From: Incurvaria masculella
Lineage: Eukaryota > Arthropoda > Insecta > Lepidoptera > Incurvariidae
Reading direction: 5' to 3'
Assembly (NCBI GenBank): GCA_946894095.1
Contig: OX335645.2
Coordinates: 20,855,001 to 20,919,000, forward strand
Length of the DNA: 64,000 nt
Part shown: positions 59,945-64,000 of the stretch, one piece after another
How the letters are laid out: every line of letters starts with the position of its first letter
How positions within the stretch are numbered: position 1 is the stretch's first letter
The notes under the pieces: generated by a model
The model's database searches: none
Told to the model about the DNA's origin: nothing
What the model saw: only the letters and a program-made list of their open reading frames with translations
Made by a program: the position numbers and the translations under genes

Positions 59945-61210
59945 TCAACTTATCAATTACACCGTTTCCTACTTACGCCGTAAGAAAGGCCAAATTGATT
60001 TAATGTAACCAGCCTTTAAGTACACTTTGACGAATATTATTAATGTCTTTTTACGTAGCGCGCCCTCCAGTCGATACTGTCTCGACCGCGCGTTTCTTTG
60101 GCATCCATCATTTAAGGAGAGCGTGTTCGGTCGCTGCGGATACTAAAACGAAATAAGAATATTCATAAAGTAATTTGAGGTTATACGTTGAGGAATACAC
60201 CTACATTGAATAATTTTAATCAGATTTTAAAAGTAATCCGATTGTTTTGTGTATATGGACGTTCACCTGCAGCATGATTTATAAGCAGAGTTTTGTCATG
60301 TACCCTGTACGAAAAATGAACACAATACATTTGACATTAGCTTAAATAAATGTGTACCCAGTGTGCCAAAATTGCACCAAGATCGTGAAAATTTGTTTGG
60401 ACATCTCTCTCTTAGTTGTAGACAGTGATGTCGCATATTATTTACCTGCGAGTATGCATTGTGATGGTAATAAGGTCTTATGAAATCAGCCTGAAAATTT
60501 TTCAGGGTCTATTTAGTATCGGAAATACAAAAACCTTTGCTTAGATAAGTACGTTTTTTTATTTAAAGAATCCAATCTTCCCAGTATTTGTAACAAGGGT
60601 ATTTGCATCTATGTATTTATAATAGTTCCGAAGCACAAAATTTTGCATAGTACCTTCCGAGCCCTGCTCAAGAAGATGCATGCTTTCTTGGAATTAAATA
60701 TTCTATTTCAGATAATAAATTAACCCTGAAATGATGGTCAGGTTTTTTATAAGACCCCCATAGTCACGATGCATAGTGTCACTGAACAGCTAAGCCCAAT
60801 TTAAAGTTCTTTATTTTCACATACAAAACTGTCTCTGTTCCGAAACCACCTGCTGAGCTCTCCAGTAGGGACGACCATTAGTGAGATGATTTATCTCTAG
60901 TCCGTCGAGCGGCGCCCCGCGGCCTCTTCGTTCGCTCCTAAGCCTACTTGCACAGGGGATATTTTCGTGCGGCCGTCTAGTTAGCGTGTGAGAAGGGCGC
61001 ACGTATCGAAGCTGAGGGCTCTCGATAAATACGGGCCAGCTCATTAGGCCCGCGAGTGCCATAACTCCTCATTAGACCACTTACTAATTAATGTGACGTT
61101 CGCGATTTACGGCAGGCGAGCGGTCGCCGCACCTCGCCCCGCGCCCCGCACCCCCGCCACCTCGACTGACGTCGCCCAGACGGTAAATGAGCAGTGCATG
61201 CCGTGGCTGG
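59945..61210. other. Unique stretch with a GC patch at 60900-61170
   Basis: Contains a small inverted family-G tail fragment (60195-60270) and C-rich 61125-61160. No gene recognised. Confidence 0.4.
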
Positions 61211-61213
61211 AGC

Positions 61214-61474
61214 TATATTTTTAGCGTTCCGTACCCAAAGGGTGCCAACGGAGCCCACCGTCCGTCCGTCCGTCCGTCTGTCACAGGACTGTCTCTCAGG
61301 AACCATAATAGGTAGGTAGCTGATTTTTCACAGAGTGTGTATTTGTTTTGCTTCAAAAATTAAACAATACAAAATCCACCCCTATACAAAAAAACGTGAT
61401 TTTTTGTGTTAAATATTGTACGATGGTACGGAACCCTTCGTGTGCGAGTCCGACTCGCACTTGGCCGGTTTTTG
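61214..61474 (-). mobile_element. Family-B repeat, near-intact copy
   Basis: TTTTTAGCGTTCCGTACCCA ... GACTCGCACTTGGCCGGTTT, with CCGT repeats at 61260-61278. Confidence 0.7.
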
Positions 61475-62239
61475 TATACCTTCATTTTATTTAAATATAA
61501 CAATCCTGGCGATTTATCTGGTCGAATCTCCTTTACCAGAGGTGTTCGAAGCGGCATACGAAAATGTTATTTAGTAATCGGAGTGTTAGATGTATGCAAC
61601 TAATGGCGGAAAAAAAAGAAACGGAAACTGATCCCGAATGAACAAAGTCTTCGCCAAGATCTTGATAAATGTCATTTCGACCATCTTTTGTTATGACAGT
61701 ACCGTTATTTTTGAGATCATACGACTTTCATTTATTGCGATCGTACCTATCCAGGCAGGCCAGCAGTAAGTTTCAAGTCATGAACAGTTCCAAAGTTAAA
61801 TACGGAACGCTAAAACTCAACAAACGAAGCAGTATAAAAACACTGGCTTAATATCGATATTAAATATCGTTTATTCCTGGAGCGAGCCGAGGGTTAAGCG
61901 CTAAAGGTTAAGCGGAACGGCAATCGCTGGCCACATCTAAATCATATTTAAATCAAATTAACACTCCAAGTGCGCCGGGTTCATTAATGCCATTACCCGC
62001 AACAATATGGACTCGTGACCGCGCCCGCGATTACTAAATAAATAAATAACTAGGCGGAGTTATCGCCGGATCGCATCTTCCAGTTAATACCCGGGTCGAC
62101 TTTTATAATTAACAATAAATTCGGGCTGTTTTTTGCCCGTGCCGAGTGCGGGGAACAAAACGCTCGGTGCACCGGCAATTTTTCCGAGTCGATCCGAACC
62201 GATAGCGATCTTAATAACCCGAGCCGTCATTGTGGCCGT

Positions 62240-63310
62240 CGGCGCTCGTTACCGTACCGGCGGTTACACACCCTCCGTCCTCTCGCGGCGCGCTCTTTGC
62301 TGTACTTTGCCGCTACACTACATCCCTGCACTCGTGCAACACTTATTACCGTACCAGCCGCTACACTACATCCGGCTTTCGTTACGTACCAGCCGGCTGC
62401 AACACATGGGTACGTTCGTCATCACTAAACTCCTTCGCTCTTCGACGTACCTGTTGCTGCACTTCATCCAGCCTCTTTATTCTCGCTTCTTGTTTTACTG
62501 GAAGTTATACTCCGTCTGGTTCTTCGGAATACGCTCGTTTATTATACCGGCCACTACTCTTCCTTCCCGTGGCAAGAACAGCCGTCCCCTCCCGCCGTGC
62601 TTTGTCACTGCGTTGTACTTTCACGGCGCGTTGTATTTCGTCCGACCCCTAGCGATGGACTTGTAACCACCAGCCGTTATACTCCCTCCGGCCACTACTG
62701 GGACGCTCGTTGCCGTATCAGCTGCAAAACTCCCATCAGCTGCGTCTCGCGATTCGTTCTTTGCTGCACAACCCACTACACTCCCTCGGACCTCTGGTGT
62801 AAAGTTCAGTATTTTACCAGCCGCTATACACCGACTTCCAGCGAACCGCTGCATCCTCACTGGCCTCACATGGAACGCTCACTGCGTTACCATTCGCTAC
62901 ACTCCCACGTCTTCTCGGGATGCGTTCGTCACTGTACCAGCCACTACACTATTCGCCGCTGCCGACCACTACACCCCCTCTGGCTTCTTTAACTACCCTC
63001 TTTGCCGTACCGGACACTACACTCCCTCGTTACACCTTCTTATTACCGTACCAGCCGGCACATAACATCCTGCTTTCATCGCCTCCGCACGGGTACGTTC
63101 GTCACTACCGACACACACTCCTTCTGGCTTCTTGTGTCGCAAGGAGCCGCTCTTTACATGTTGATATAATTCATCTCGTCCCTCGAGACGCTCCCCTTGA
63201 CGTAGGAGGTTACACTCCCTCTGGCCTCTCGCAACGCGCTCGTTTATTATACCCGCCGCTAGACTTCCTCCCGGCTGTCGCGGCGCGCAAACATCGAATA
63301 ACCGTCTCCT
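62240..63310. repeat. Diverged ~50-bp-period tandem array, pyrimidine-rich on + strand
   Basis: About 20 degenerate units built on CGCTCGTTACCGTACCAGCC then GCTACACTCCCTCYGGCCTC. TACAC-type cores fall roughly every 40-57 bp from 62265 to 63260. The pyrimidine bias suppresses stops on the + strand and yields overlapping open frames up to 177 codons, which are repetitive in several frames at once and not convincing genes. Confidence 0.7.
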
Positions 63311-64000
63311 CCCATTCACCTCCGCCCTTGTTATTATCTTGTTTGCCTAATTAAAGTTCGACTTTAATGATGACTAGGTAAATAATAGAGCCGCGTAATG
63401 GGCGACCTCGTCATTTTGAGCAGCGCGAAGGGTCCTCCGGCGAGAGCCAATTAGAAGGACCTCGGCAGGATGTCTCCTTCATATTCAATTAGGTGAATTT
63501 TCTTACTCGCTGCAGAGTTTTTACGCGGTATCCGCCGACACAAATAACGGCTAATGATCGGCGCTATTGTGTGCTCTTCCAAGAAATTATAATGATCGAC
63601 ACAAAATTCGCCAAGCGAAGAATAACAAATTTAAGAGATGCTCGTTCTATTTAATAACCCTTCAGTAAGGTGAGGCCAGCTGTTCCGATATTTTAGGACT
63701 CACAAGGTACCTCACATATAAATGACTTAATTGTTATAAACAAATTTGTGTGTAGATATCATTTAAAAAAGGAGTTTTGGATGCTAATTTAGGACAAGAA
63801 CTTTCCACAGTGCTAGCAAATACCATAGTTTGTGTGCTCACACACACCATACACCTTCACACACCATCACACACCCTCATACCCCCACAAACCTAACACT
63901 CTTTGACTGCTTTGTCGAAGGCGTAAACTTTTTTGTTTAATTTTTGTTGCAATTAAGATTGCTAGAAGCAAAATGTGAAACTATGTAATTGGCTTAATTT

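Noticed and set aside
62133..62666. 177-codon open frame on +
   Set aside because: Falls in the pyrimidine-rich tandem array, with comparably long frames in other registers and repeated residues. No domain recognised.

Overview
The window looks like a piece of a lepidopteran (moth or butterfly) nuclear genome: an AT-rich background, short GC-rich islands, intron-split coding sequence, and a dense load of dispersed insect-type repeats. The only host gene I can support is a LIM-only gene of the LMO4 class on the + strand. Two exons are visible, 41107-41262 and 42009-42159. Together they encode the whole second LIM zinc finger and a basic C-terminus with an AT-hook-like GRPRR motif. The exon for the first LIM domain was not found upstream, so the preceding intron probably extends past the left edge and most of the first 41 kb would be intronic or regulatory. 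A low-confidence 3' terminal exon lies at 47499-47857.

Region by region. 0-5 kb: a SINE with a 5S-rRNA-like head, a LINE tail, and a long GC-rich block (1.7-4.8 kb). 5-15 kb: foldbacks, SINEs, an interrupted family-B repeat (8.4-9.2 kb), a ~140-bp tandem array (12.2-12.5 kb), then quiet AT-rich DNA. 15-25 kb: a clean solo LTR with a 4-bp target duplication, two long inverted-repeat elements, several foldbacks and a LINE 3' fragment. 25-41 kb: mostly unique sequence with a degenerate hammerhead-like motif at 28 kb and a 24-bp-arm hairpin at 35.2 kb. 41-48 kb: the LMO4-like exons, followed by an element-rich stretch with a TTAA-flanked element, a 31/93-bp higher-order minisatellite, a ~550-bp foldback, and a hammerhead-like ribozyme core inside a perfect 42-bp inverted repeat. 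48-64 kb: further SINEs, two more copies of the TTAA element, a hAT-like element with an 8-bp duplication and a paralogous empty site, LINE remnants, and a ~1-kb diverged ~50-bp-period array near the right end.

The most interesting candidate is a pair of short insertions (180 bp and 139 bp), each carrying a hammerhead-type self-cleaving motif and each bounded by a 10-12 bp direct repeat. They resemble small retrozyme or Penelope-associated elements. A second is a SINE family whose copies share one body and tail but carry either a 5S-rRNA-like or a tRNA-like RNA polymerase III head. No protein-coding system beyond the LMO4-like gene and dead retroelement fragments is supported. The long open frames elsewhere look like by-products of base composition.
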